This document shows positions 36,066 to 45,062 of a stretch of DNA of 64,000 bases, piece after piece. The stretch is from Peribacillus sp. ACCC06369 (lineage in GTDB: Bacteria > Bacillota > Bacilli > Bacillales > DSM-1321). The notes below the pieces were generated by a model. That model saw nothing but the letters and a program-made list of their open reading frames with translations. It was not told the DNA's origin and made no database searches. Where the stretch lies: NCBI RefSeq assembly GCF_030348945.1, contig NZ_JAUCEN010000002.1, positions 186,001-250,000 of the forward strand. Direction: 5' to 3'. Made by a program: the position numbers and the translations under genes. Position 1 is the first letter of the stretch, and every line of letters starts with the position of its first letter.

Positions 36066-37135
36066 AAAGGCTGGTCCAAATGTTTTTGATCATATCCCTC
36101 GTATCCGCTTTGCTGCTATATGCGATTTCCAGATTGAATTCATCGCAGGGGTTTACTAGCAGCAATACGCTTACCATCTATAATTGGGGCGATTACATCG
36201 ATACGGATCTAATCGACCGTTTTGAAGAAGAAACAGGTATAAAGGTCATTTATGAGACGTTCGATTCCAATGAGGCAATGATGACGAAAATCGAACAGGG
36301 CGGTACGACTTATGATATTGCCATTCCGTCTGAGTATATGATCGATAAGATGAGGCAAGAGGACTTACTGGTTCCCTTGGATCATTCCAAGCTACCAAAT
36401 TTGAAAAATATCGATGAACGATTCATCAATCTGCCATTCGATCCGGAGAATAAATATTCCGTGCCGTATTTTTGGGGAACGGTTGGAATTGTTTACAACT
36501 CCAAGATGCTCGGTGGCAAAGAGATAACGGCTTGGGCGGATTTATGGGATAAAGATTTAAAAAATGAAATCCTTTTGACGGATGGGGCTAGAGAAGTGAT
36601 AGGCATGGGACTGAACTCTTTGAACTATTCATTGAATGATATAGATGAAGAACACCTTCAAGAGGCAAAGTCCAAGCTTGATGCACTCACCCCGAATATT
36701 AAAGCGATCGTTGGAGATGAAAGCCGCATGCTATTGGAAGCCCAGGAAGCGGCGATTGGTCTTGTTTGGTCTGGAGTTGCCTCTGAAATAATGGCTGAAA
36801 ATGAAGATCTCGAATACGTAGTACCAAAAGAGGGGTCCAATTTATGGTTTGATAATATGGTCATCCCGAAAACAACCAAAAATGTCGATGCGGCTCACCA
36901 GTTCATCAACTTCATGCTGGACCCGAAAGTTGCAGCACAGAATGCTGAATATGTAAGCTACTCGACACCTAATAAGGAAGCGTTGAAATATATGCCTGAA
37001 GAAGTGGTGAAGGATGAACGTTTCTATCCATCACCGGAAATGACAAAGAAACTGGAAGTATACGAAAACCTTGGCAAGAAAAACTTGGCCCATTACAATG
37101 AACTCTTCCTTGAATTTAAGATGCATCGTAAATAA
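36062..37135 (+). CDS. potD: Spermidine/putrescine-binding protein PotD
   Basis: 357 residues, extracellular solute-binding protein type 1. The mature region starts NTLTIYNWGDYIDTDLIDRF, a strong PotD/PotF signature, and polyamine-binding aromatic and acidic residues are present (SVPYFWGTVGIVYNS; GLVWSGVASEI). The N terminus MKRLVQMFLIISLVSALLLYAIS has no Cys, so it is not a lipoprotein. It appears to be held by an uncleaved or signal-peptidase-I type helix. It is the last gene of the operon before a strong terminator. Confidence 0.93.
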   Translation: MKRLVQMFLIISLVSALLLYAISRLNSSQGFTSSNTLTIYNWGDYIDTDLIDRFEEETGIKVIYETFDSNEAMMTKIEQGGTTYDIAIPSEYMIDKMRQEDLLVPLDHSKLPNLKNIDERFINLPFDPENKYSVPYFWGTVGIVYNSKMLGGKEITAWADLWDKDLKNEILLTDGAREVIGMGLNSLNYSLNDIDEEHLQEAKSKLDALTPNIKAIVGDESRMLLEAQEAAIGLVWSGVASEIMAENEDLEYVVPKEGSNLWFDNMVIPKTTKNVDAAHQFINFMLDPKVAAQNAEYVSYSTPNKEALKYMPEEVVKDERFYPSPEMTKKLEVYENLGKKNLAHYNELFLEFKMHRK

Positions 37136-37140
37136 AACGA

Positions 37141-37184
37141 AAAAGCATGGTGTAAAGGAATTCCCCTTACACCATGCTTTTTTC
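37141..37184 (+). terminator. Terminator of potABCD
   Basis: AAAAGCATGGTGTAA / TTACACCATGCTTTT, a 15-bp stem, followed by TTT. Confidence 0.92.
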
Positions 37185-37449
37185 TGGTTTTGACGAGATT
37201 TTCTCCCACAGCTTCACCTCTGTAACCTATATGGTCAAAGTCAATATAACGGTATAATTTAGATTGAGACTGTATAGCAATGTAAGTTGGTAGCAGGTCA
37301 GTTTTTTAGTAATACTCTAAAATTTCAGTGGGGATATAAGTATGTTAGTATAATGATTGAATTAATGCATACTGCAGGTGGAATTAAAATCTTAAGGATT
37401 AATTAATATTCCCAAGCTATGATAATAGAAAAAATAAGGGAGACTATTC
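37185..37449. other. Intergenic region with prsA promoter
   Basis: No gene seen. The stretch is AT-rich. The prsA-like gene has RBS AAGGGAGAC nine bases before its ATG. No clear operator was recognised. Confidence 0.3.
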
Positions 37450-38340
37450 ATGAAACTATTAAGAAGCACGAAGGCATATGTTTGGGCAGGGAGCATTTTA
37501 ATCATTGCCGGGATCATGGCTTTTGCGATGATTTCGTCCACGGATAAGACAATGGCAAGTATAGATGGTGAGAAAATCAATAAGGATGAGCTGTATGACG
37601 CGCTTGTTGCAGGGTACGGAGCAGATACTTTAGACCTGTTAATTACGAATAAATTGGTTGAATTGGAAGCGGAAAAAGAAGGAATTAAAATTAAGGATGA
37701 AGAAATCCAGAAAGAAATCGATACGATGGTTGAGTCCTACGGTGATGAAAAGGCATTAAAAGAGCAATTGGAAGCAAGCGGTTCGTCCATGGAAGCCTTG
37801 AAAAAGGACATCGTGGTTTATCTGCAAACGAAAAAACTGATTGAACCGAGAATTACCGTGACAGACGATGAAATCAGTACGTATTTTGAGGATAATAAAG
37901 ATACATTTGCACAAGCGGAACAAGTGGAGGCTAGTCATATTTTAGTCGAAGACGAAAAAACGGCTAAAAAAGTTGCGAAGGAAATTGCAGACGGCGGTGA
38001 TTTCGCTAAATTGGCAGCTAAATATTCCACTGATACAGAAACGGCAGATAAGGGTGGAAGCTTGGGGTATTTTGGGAAAGGTGATATGGTGGATGAGTTT
38101 GAAGATGTTGCCTTTGATCTTGATATCGATAAAGTCAGTGATCCAGTCAAATCCGATTATGGTTACCACATCATAAAGGTAACCGGTAAGAAGGAAGCAA
38201 AAAAAGCTAATTTAGAAGACAGTAAAGAAGTGATCAAGGAAACACTGATTTCTGAAAGATTACAAGAGGAATATCCCGTTTGGTTAGCTGAAGTGAAAAA
38301 GGACCATGAGATAACGAATAAACTAGAGGGTTCTGAATAA
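37450..38340 (+). CDS. prsA: PrsA-like foldase (parvulin peptidyl-prolyl isomerase)
   Basis: 296 residues. An N-terminal hydrophobic helix (YVWAGSILIIAGIMAFAMI) is followed by a SurA-like N domain and a parvulin domain (VEASHILVEDEKTAKKVAKE; SLGYFGKGDMVDEFEDVAF; SDYGYHIIKV). PrsA folds secreted proteins on the outer face of the membrane. Bacillus PrsA is usually a lipoprotein. Here no Cys lipobox follows the helix (MISSTDKTMAS), so it would be anchored by the helix itself, or be a PrsA-like paralogue. The gene is monocistronic. Confidence 0.87.
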   Translation: MKLLRSTKAYVWAGSILIIAGIMAFAMISSTDKTMASIDGEKINKDELYDALVAGYGADTLDLLITNKLVELEAEKEGIKIKDEEIQKEIDTMVESYGDEKALKEQLEASGSSMEALKKDIVVYLQTKKLIEPRITVTDDEISTYFEDNKDTFAQAEQVEASHILVEDEKTAKKVAKEIADGGDFAKLAAKYSTDTETADKGGSLGYFGKGDMVDEFEDVAFDLDIDKVSDPVKSDYGYHIIKVTGKKEAKKANLEDSKEVIKETLISERLQEEYPVWLAEVKKDHEITNKLEGSE

Positions 38341-38360
38341 GGTTATTAAATGATATAAAA

Positions 38361-38394
38361 AAAGCTGGGGCATATTGCCTCAGCTTTTTTTATA
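38361..38394. terminator. Bidirectional terminator between prsA and the YtxH-like gene
   Basis: AGCTGGGGC / GCCTCAGCT stem (one G-T pair) with A-run before and T-run after it, serving both converging genes. Confidence 0.85.
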
Positions 38395-38919
38395 TTAAAA
38401 GTTGGATGAAATGGATTTTTTATTGGATAAACCTGATTTGGTAACGACTTCATCACTCTCTTTTTCACCTTTTTTATTATCGGATTTCAATGATTGTGAT
38501 GGCGTTTCTTTCAGTTGTTTACCGGCAACGACCACTTTTGAACTGATGTCTTTTAATTCACTTGTGGCGTCCTTAGCTGTACCAAGGGCATTAGTGGAGA
38601 TATCCTTTACTTCGGAAACTTTACCCACCACGTCTTCATTGACAGTTTCATATAAGGTTTCAACGTCGTTGATGGCTTCTTTAATCGTCTCTGTTGCCCC
38701 TTTGACTCCTGATACCATCTGTTCCTTCATTTCGCTGGGATTTTCCTTAACCTGTTCAATCATATTCATGGAGTTGTCTTTTAAAAGGACGGCTGAACGC
38801 TTCACTTTATTTCTTGTGTTGGAGTCAAGCAAGGTTAACGCACCACCAACAAGTCCCCCGATTAGAATCCCTTTTAATAGTTTGCTATTCGATTGAGTTT
38901 CGATAGTTGTTTGAGTCAT
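38395..38919 (-). CDS. YtxH-like / stress-type membrane-associated protein
   Basis: 174 residues. A short glycine-rich hydrophobic segment near the N terminus (LLKGILIGGLVGGALTLLD) precedes a long charged, probably helical region with repeated Val-Lys-Asp/Glu patterns (VGKVSEVKDISTNALG; ATSELKDISSKVV). This is the layout of YtxH and similar general-stress proteins. RBS is AAGGAGGAAATATAA. A 164-codon frame on the opposite strand is a shadow. Function is unknown. Confidence 0.7.
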   Translation of the reverse strand: MTQTTIETQSNSKLLKGILIGGLVGGALTLLDSNTRNKVKRSAVLLKDNSMNMIEQVKENPSEMKEQMVSGVKGATETIKEAINDVETLYETVNEDVVGKVSEVKDISTNALGTAKDATSELKDISSKVVVAGKQLKETPSQSLKSDNKKGEKESDEVVTKSGLSNKKSISSNF

Positions 38920-39086
38920 TTATATTTCCTCCTTAAGAATAGTAGATTGTTTGCTTACTTTGGTTTTCCCTTATTTACCATAAGTTAAACTGGAAATAAT
39001 AAACTTTCATGGGATTGACGAAATAAATAAAACAATAGTAAGCTACATATAGTTAAATGACTGAACTACTTTTGTGAGGTGTAACG

Positions 39087-39551
39087 ATGACTAATGAAAA
39101 AGTTTCCGAATTGATTGATCGATATATGAAAGTCTCCTTCTATGTAAATAAGATGGGGGAACTTTTAATAAAAGATCAGATTTGTGATGTGCTGACGAAC
39201 GAACAATACTATACTTTACGGTTCATTGAACAACAACGATTATGTACTTCGACGGAAATCAGTGATGCCTTTTATATTAATAAGAGTGCCGTCACTTCCA
39301 ATATCAACAGGCTGGAAGGCAAAGGATTGATAGAACGGGAACAGGACCTGGTTGACCGGAGGGTCTTTCACTTGAAGCTTTCCAAAGAGGGGAAAGCATT
39401 GTTACAGGAAACGGAAAATAAGATTCATAAATTGGTAGAGAGCATCATGACGAAATTCGATTATGAAGAGATCGTTAGATTCCTTGATACATATGAGAAG
39501 CTGGCACAAATTTTCATTCAAATGAAGAATGAGGAATGGGAGGAAATATAA
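39087..39551 (+). CDS. MarR-family transcriptional regulator (YdgG-like)
   Basis: 154 residues with a winged helix: STEISDAFYINKSAVTSNINRLEGKGLIER, then VDRRVFHLKLSKEGK. RBS GAGGTG is five bases before ATG. The stop codon directly precedes the ATG of the MMPL transporter, so the pair is an operon. In B. subtilis YdgG/YdgH form the same MarR-MMPL arrangement. It probably represses its own operon and is released by a drug or lipid-like ligand. Confidence 0.9.
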   Translation: MTNEKVSELIDRYMKVSFYVNKMGELLIKDQICDVLTNEQYYTLRFIEQQRLCTSTEISDAFYINKSAVTSNINRLEGKGLIEREQDLVDRRVFHLKLSKEGKALLQETENKIHKLVESIMTKFDYEEIVRFLDTYEKLAQIFIQMKNEEWEEI

Positions 39552-42500
39552 ATGAGGGGAATCATAAAGGGAAGATGGCTGGTCATTATCGCTTGGGTTG
39601 CAATTACAGCAGGTTTATTGTTTGCCGCACCGAATATGGCGGACCTTGTCCGGAATAAGGGACAGCTGGATGTACCGGCAGAGTATTCCTCTGGGATGGC
39701 CAATGAGCTAATGAAAGAGATCCAGGATAAGGATGAGTCACAAGTGGCTCTCGTATTTCATGGTGATAAGAAGTTGTCTTCCTCGGAATTGAAAGAGATT
39801 GAAATAGCGATCCAAAAGCTTGAAAAGAATAAAGCGGAGCTTGGCATCAAAGAGGTCATGACCCATTTTAATGAGCCCTCGCTAAAAGGTCAGTTGGTCT
39901 CGGAGAATGAAACCACGGTTTTGACATCCATCACGATGGTCAAGGGTGACCGAGAAGCTAAGGAAGTGATCGATTCCCTTTATAAAGAGTTGAAGGAAGT
40001 GGATGTCGAGCATTATTACACAAGCAGCTGGATGATCGATGAAGATCTTAATGCCAATTCCCAAGAGGGGCTTAAGAAAACTGAAGGCATCACGGTTGTC
40101 TTCATTCTGGCGGTATTGCTGATAGTCTTCCGTTCAGTGGTGACACCGATCATTCCGTTGGTAACAGTCGGCTTCACATATTTATGTTCACAATCCATCG
40201 TCTCATTCCTGGTGGATAAATGGGACTTTCCGATTTCGTCTTACACCCAAATATTCCTGGTTGGTATTTTATTTGGAATCGGGACTGATTATTGCATACT
40301 GCTGCTTAGTCGCTTCAAGGAGGAGCTATCGTCACAGGAGTCCTTACCTGAAGCGATCATGGAAACATACCGAACTGCCGGTAAGACTGTATTCTTCAGT
40401 GGGCTAACCGTAATGATTGGCTTTGCGGCAATAGGTTTTTCTACTTTTAAGCTCTATCAATCTGCGGCGGCCGTTGCCATAGGGGTTTTCATTTTAATGA
40501 TCGCCCTTTATACGATCGTTCCATTTTTCATGGCGGTTCTTGGCAAAAAGCTATTCTGGCCGGCAAAAGGGAAGCTTGCGCATAGTGAAAGTAAACTATG
40601 GGGAATGCTCGGTAACTTCTCCTTGAACCGCCCATTGTTGGCGCTAATGATCGTTGCAATCGTCTGTGTTCCTTTTTTGGTTATGTATGATGGGGAAATT
40701 TCTTATAACTCCCTTGAAGAAGCGGGTGATGATGTTCCTTCCATCATGGCATTTAATATCATTTCCGATGAATTCGGTCCCGGACAATCGATGCCAACAC
40801 AGATTGTCATCAAAAATGACGAACGTATGGATTCGGAAGATTACGTCGCACTTGCTGAAAAAATCAGCCAGGAAGTCGTCAAGGTGGATGAAGTCGATGT
40901 AGTTCGTTCCATGACCCGCCCGGCAGGTGAACCGATTAAGGACTTATTTGTCGCGAATCAAGCCGAAACTTTGGAAAAGGGTATCGGGGAAGGAAATGAA
41001 GGCATTAAACAAATAAGTGAGGGGTTAAAAACGGCAGGCAGTGAGCTTTCCGATTCAGGGCCGCGCTTGAAGCAAGCGACGGACGGTATAGGGGGTCTCA
41101 TATCCGGGACCAATGAATTAAAAAGTGGCGTAGGTCAGGTCGAGAAGGCGTTAACAAGCATTGAAGCAGGCATACGCGATGGGTCTTCAGGGACTGGGGA
41201 CATAAAAAACGGACTGAATGAGGTCAAGGCAAATCTGGAGAAGCTCGCCACCGGAAGCGGACAGCTCCTCGAAGGCTATAAACAATCAGCTAATGGGTTA
41301 AGTGAGCTCACAGGGGGTTACAAAGAGATTCAAACTAACCTTACGGGCGTATCACAAAGCCTTGCTGGTTTAAATACTTCCTTTGAGCAAATGGAAGCCA
41401 CTCATCCAGAATTACAGGCTGATCAGTCCTATCAAACGATCAAGCAAACCGTACAAGGGGCACAGGGTGGCTTGGAGCCCATGGCAGCAGGCCTTTCCGA
41501 ACTCAATAGGAGTCTTGGTACAGTGTCCGGCGGTTTGAATACAGCGAACCAAAGTATGGCAAATATCGTAAAGGGTCAAACCTCTCTTGGGGAGGGCCTG
41601 AACCAATTGATTTCAGGTGTTGACACTTTACAAAGAGGCCTAAGCACCATGGCCAATGGTCAGGGTGAAGTCATAAATAATCTGTCAGGATTTAAAGGAG
41701 GACTTACCAGCTTAAGTAATGGGCAGCAAGAACTCCTAAATGGTTTTTCAAGCCTCGGCGGGCAACTTACTGATTTGACAGATGGATTGAATGAAAGTGC
41801 GGATGGACTGAATGAAGTCCATGATGGACTATCATCTGCACAGGGTTATTTATCAGGGCTGGCAAAAACGGATAAAACTGTAACAGGTATGTACATTCCA
41901 AAAGAAGTAGTGGAAAGCGAAGAATTCAAGGAAGCATTGAACTCGTATTTATCTGAAGATGGTAAGATCATGACCATGGATGTGGTATTCAAGGCGAATC
42001 CATATTCCAATGAAGCAATCGAGCAAATCGATTCGATTGAAGCAACCGTTGAAAGAGTAACGAAAGATACAAAGCTAGAAAATGCGCAAGTGGCGATAGG
42101 CGGTATCACAAGTACGCATCATGACTTGGGAACGATGTCTGAGGAGGATTTTTCCCGGACGGTCGTTTTGATGCTGTCGGGTATCGCAATCATTCTCTTT
42201 TTCATGCTCCGATCCCTGGTCATGCCGATATATTTGATTGTTTCGCTCGTTTTGACCTATTATACAGCGGCAGCCATTACAGAGTTGATTTTTGTTAATA
42301 TTCTCGGTTATGCAGGCATCGGCTGGGCCGTTCCTTTCTTTGCATTCGTCATCTTGATTGCTCTTGGCATTGACTATAGCATTTTCTTGATGGATCGCTT
42401 TAACGAATGGAAAGATAAGCCGGTCAAGGAAGCGATGTTACTATCCATGAGGAAAATGGGAACGGTGATCATCTCGGCAGCCGTAATTCTTGGCGGAACT

Positions 42501-42668
42501 TTTGCTGCCATGATGCCAGCAGGCGTATTATCGCTAATGGAGATTGCCACTTTAATATTGGTGGGGCTTGCTTTATATGCGTTTGTCATATTGCCATTGT
42601 TTATTCCAGTGATGGTTGCGACGTTTGGAAATGCGAATTGGTGGCCGTTTTTAAAAAATAAGGAATAA
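39552..42668 (+). CDS. MMPL/RND-type membrane transporter (YdgH-like)
   Basis: 1038 residues. Two MMPL repeats with six helices each: N-terminal GILFGIGTDYCILLLSRFKEEL and C-terminal LIALGIDYSIFLMDRFNEW carry the proton-relay Asp-Tyr pair. The first extracytoplasmic domain is short. The second, about residues 470-800, is an unusually long low-complexity coiled coil rich in Gly/Leu/Ser/Asn heptads (GLNELTGG-like blocks such as GLSELTGGYKEI and GLTSLSNGQQELLNGF). Such proteins export lipids or drugs, or support cell-envelope stress responses. It starts at the base after the MarR stop. Confidence 0.9.
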   Translation: MRGIIKGRWLVIIAWVAITAGLLFAAPNMADLVRNKGQLDVPAEYSSGMANELMKEIQDKDESQVALVFHGDKKLSSSELKEIEIAIQKLEKNKAELGIKEVMTHFNEPSLKGQLVSENETTVLTSITMVKGDREAKEVIDSLYKELKEVDVEHYYTSSWMIDEDLNANSQEGLKKTEGITVVFILAVLLIVFRSVVTPIIPLVTVGFTYLCSQSIVSFLVDKWDFPISSYTQIFLVGILFGIGTDYCILLLSRFKEELSSQESLPEAIMETYRTAGKTVFFSGLTVMIGFAAIGFSTFKLYQSAAAVAIGVFILMIALYTIVPFFMAVLGKKLFWPAKGKLAHSESKLWGMLGNFSLNRPLLALMIVAIVCVPFLVMYDGEISYNSLEEAGDDVPSIMAFNIISDEFGPGQSMPTQIVIKNDERMDSEDYVALAEKISQEVVKVDEVDVVRSMTRPAGEPIKDLFVANQAETLEKGIGEGNEGIKQISEGLKTAGSELSDSGPRLKQATDGIGGLISGTNELKSGVGQVEKALTSIEAGIRDGSSGTGDIKNGLNEVKANLEKLATGSGQLLEGYKQSANGLSELTGGYKEIQTNLTGVSQSLAGLNTSFEQMEATHPELQADQSYQTIKQTVQGAQGGLEPMAAGLSELNRSLGTVSGGLNTANQSMANIVKGQTSLGEGLNQLISGVDTLQRGLSTMANGQGEVINNLSGFKGGLTSLSNGQQELLNGFSSLGGQLTDLTDGLNESADGLNEVHDGLSSAQGYLSGLAKTDKTVTGMYIPKEVVESEEFKEALNSYLSEDGKIMTMDVVFKANPYSNEAIEQIDSIEATVERVTKDTKLENAQVAIGGITSTHHDLGTMSEEDFSRTVVLMLSGIAIILFFMLRSLVMPIYLIVSLVLTYYTAAAITELIFVNILGYAGIGWAVPFFAFVILIALGIDYSIFLMDRFNEWKDKPVKEAMLLSMRKMGTVIISAAVILGGTFAAMMPAGVLSLMEIATLILVGLALYAFVILPLFIPVMVATFGNANWWPFLKNKE

Positions 42669-42687
42669 AGGGAAGTACCTTTAAACT

Positions 42688-42720
42688 AAAGAAGGCATCC
42701 GCATGGATGCCTTCTTTAAT
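42688..42720. terminator. Bidirectional terminator between the MMPL gene and the amino-sugar operon
   Basis: Perfect 13-bp stem AAAGAAGGCATCC-GCAT-GGATGCCTTCTTT. Confidence 0.9.
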
Positions 42721-42784
42721 ATTTCATCGTGACTGCTTTATGAGGAACATAAAAGCTTATGTATTCCTTTTTGGCTAAACCGAT

Positions 42785-43507
42785 TCACAATTGGGGGATT
42801 CTTGTTTTATATTTCGCGATGATCTTTTGATTGTGTTCATCGGCCCCTTCGATATTACTGCTTAGGAATACGGGAGGGGTTTCCCCCGATTCAATAATCG
42901 TTTGGATGACTTGCGTAAAAATCATATTGAGGAGAACGGCCCCGATCACGGTCGATCCAGAACCAAAAGATATATTATTTGATTTCAGTAATGTGTCACC
43001 TTTGGAAATATGATTATCTATGACCAAATCAACGACATCGTGAAGATAATGCTTCTGTTTATGCCGTGAAAGACAACTTTTTGCATATTCCGGTGATGTT
43101 AGTCCAATGACAAAGGCCCCTTTTTCTTTTGCGATTGTCGCGACATCAATGGGAACGGGATTCACGCCAGATGATGAAATGACGATACAGATATCACCAG
43201 GACGGATATCCTCATCATGCATGAATTTCTCTGCTAGGTCATTTTGCCGTTCAAGTTGGGAGGCCCTTGATGCACCCTTAAAAAGCATCAAATCTTCAAC
43301 GAAAATAGGACGAATCGCGGCTAACCCACCTGCCCGGTAGAATACCTCTTCCGTCAAAATATGAGAGTGTCCGCTTCCGAATAAATGGATGACTCCATCC
43401 GACATCACTGCTTTTGAGATATGTTCCACGGATTTCTTAATTGAATGCTTTTCCTCTTCTCCCACAATTGTGAGTAACGCCTGCACTTCTTCAAAGTATG
43501 AGCTCAT
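42785..43507 (-). CDS. SIS-domain sugar-phosphate-binding protein
   Basis: 240 residues from ATG 43507 (MSSYFEEVQAL), which has GGAGG about ten bases upstream; an in-frame start at 43588 is not used. The SIS fold is shown by GVIHLFGSGHSHILTEEVFYRAGG and ICIVISSSGVNPVPIDVATIAKEKG. SIS domains bind phosphorylated sugars, as isomerases or regulators. It follows nagR on the same strand with an 82-base gap, so a role in amino-sugar use is likely. The reaction is not known. It is the last gene before the terminator. Confidence 0.82.
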   Translation of the reverse strand: MSSYFEEVQALLTIVGEEEKHSIKKSVEHISKAVMSDGVIHLFGSGHSHILTEEVFYRAGGLAAIRPIFVEDLMLFKGASRASQLERQNDLAEKFMHDEDIRPGDICIVISSSGVNPVPIDVATIAKEKGAFVIGLTSPEYAKSCLSRHKQKHYLHDVVDLVIDNHISKGDTLLKSNNISFGSGSTVIGAVLLNMIFTQVIQTIIESGETPPVFLSSNIEGADEHNQKIIAKYKTRIPQL

Positions 43508-43589
43508 ATATGTGCAACCTCCGATTACCTTTGGCATTAAAGACTTTAGTGATGAAATTTGCCCTTGTTTTATATCCGAAAAATTCAAG

Positions 43590-44312
43590 TTATCTGGTTA
43601 TGGTGATAGTGAACTTATACCTGTCCGCACGATAAGCCGATTTAACATATTCAAGGGGAGTTCCATCTATTAGGAACGTATTCCTTTGAATGAATAATAT
43701 GGGTGAGTGCTTTGGAATCGCTAAATGGGTGACTTCTAATTCAGATGCAATCGATGATTCCAATGTTTGTGTAGCATAATCTATTTTAAGTTTTACGTAA
43801 TTCTCCACATATTGGTAAAGGGAATGGTTAATGATTTCTTCCGTTAACCCTTTAATTAAATTAGCAGACATGTACACGGTCTCGAGTGCCATTGGAACAT
43901 CATCAGCCAACCGAATGCGTTTTATTTCATAAACGGGTGCATGAAGGGAAATGAGCAATTCACTGGCAATTTTCTTATCAGCTGGAATGATTTCAAAACT
44001 CAGCAGCTTACTGCTTGGATTTAATCCCCTGGCTTTCATATCCTCTGTAAAACTGGTCAACCCATTGAGCTGCTGCTCCAATTTTTTATCGGCAACAAAG
44101 GTACCCCTGCCTTTTTGACGGTATAAGTATCCGTCATTAACCAAGTTATTTATGGCTTGCCGGACGGTCATTCGGCTAATTTCGAACTGCTCCGCATATT
44201 CACGTTCAGATGGAAGGGCATTGTGCGCTTGGAACTCACCGTTTTCTATTTGTCTTTTTATTTGTTCTTCGATTTGAAAATAAATCGGAAGAGGTGAGTT
44301 TTTATCAATCAT
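43590..44312 (-). CDS. nagR: GntR-family repressor NagR (YvoA)
   Basis: 240 residues, HutC subfamily. The N-terminal winged helix reads LPSEREYAEQFEISRMTVRQAINNL and the effector domain includes YRQKGRGTFVADKKL. NagR represses GlcNAc-use genes and is released by GlcN-6-P or GlcNAc-6-P. RBS AAAGGAGCG is eight bases before ATG. It lies 15 bases after nagB in the operon nagA-nagB-nagR. Its probable binding sites lie in the nagA-nagE intergenic region. Confidence 0.93.
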   Translation of the reverse strand: MIDKNSPLPIYFQIEEQIKRQIENGEFQAHNALPSEREYAEQFEISRMTVRQAINNLVNDGYLYRQKGRGTFVADKKLEQQLNGLTSFTEDMKARGLNPSSKLLSFEIIPADKKIASELLISLHAPVYEIKRIRLADDVPMALETVYMSANLIKGLTEEIINHSLYQYVENYVKLKIDYATQTLESSIASELEVTHLAIPKHSPILFIQRNTFLIDGTPLEYVKSAYRADRYKFTITITR

Positions 44313-44327
44313 CGACTTTCGCTCCTT

Positions 44328-45062
44328 TTAGGGAAGTATCACTCCGGATAACGCTTTTTGGTCTGCGATAATTGTAACACTATTATGTTTTTTTAGGATA
44401 GATGCAGGGAATTCCTCTGAAATGTCACCGTGTATCAATTTCTTTAAGGTTTCGGCTTTTTCTTCACCGGATATCAGCAGCAGAATTTCTTTACTCTTCA
44501 TGATTGTTGAAATGCCCATCGTAACGGCATGTGTGGGAACTTCGTCTAGGGAGTCGAAATAACGTGCATTTGCCTGGCGCGTTGAATCTTCAAGTGTCAC
44601 GACATGTGTACCGGATGTGAAAAAAGTTCCAGGTTCATTAAAACCAATATGGCCATTTTGCCCAATACCAAGTATCTGAAGGTCGATTCCTCCCACGGAA
44701 TCAATCATTTCGTCATACCGTTTACATTCTTCAGAGGTGTCATCGGCTGTGCCATTCGGAAGGTGAGTGCGCTCTTTATTTATATTGATGTGAGTGAATA
44801 AGGAGTCATCCATATAGTAATGATAACTGTTTGGATCATTTGGACTTAAGCCGATATACTCATCAAGATTGAAAGACGTTACATTTTCATAAGAAGTATT
44901 ATTGCTCACGTGATCTTCAATCATATTATCGTACATCCCTTTAGGGGTACCGCCTGTTGCAAGGCCCAATTTGATATCCGGATTTCCTTTGACTTTTCCG
45001 ATTACTATTTCAGCAGCTGTCCGGCTCATTTCTTCATAGTCCTGCACTTTAATGATATTCAT
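44328..45062 (-). CDS. nagB: Glucosamine-6-phosphate deaminase NagB
   Basis: 244 residues. Active-site stretches include LGLATGGTPKGMYDN, FNLDEYIGL and LGIGQNGHIGFNEPG. It converts glucosamine-6-phosphate to fructose-6-phosphate plus ammonia. The start codon overlaps the nagA stop (TAATG) with RBS AAGGAGAATG, so translation is coupled. Length is standard for the Bacillus enzyme. Confidence 0.96.
   Translation of the reverse strand: MNIIKVQDYEEMSRTAAEIVIGKVKGNPDIKLGLATGGTPKGMYDNMIEDHVSNNTSYENVTSFNLDEYIGLSPNDPNSYHYYMDDSLFTHININKERTHLPNGTADDTSEECKRYDEMIDSVGGIDLQILGIGQNGHIGFNEPGTFFTSGTHVVTLEDSTRQANARYFDSLDEVPTHAVTMGISTIMKSKEILLLISGEEKAETLKKLIHGDISEEFPASILKKHNSVTIIADQKALSGVILP

Noticed and set aside
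38402..38896. 164-codon plus-strand frame
   Set aside because: It is antisense to the YtxH-like gene, which has a good RBS and plausible composition; the antisense product is a low-complexity shadow.
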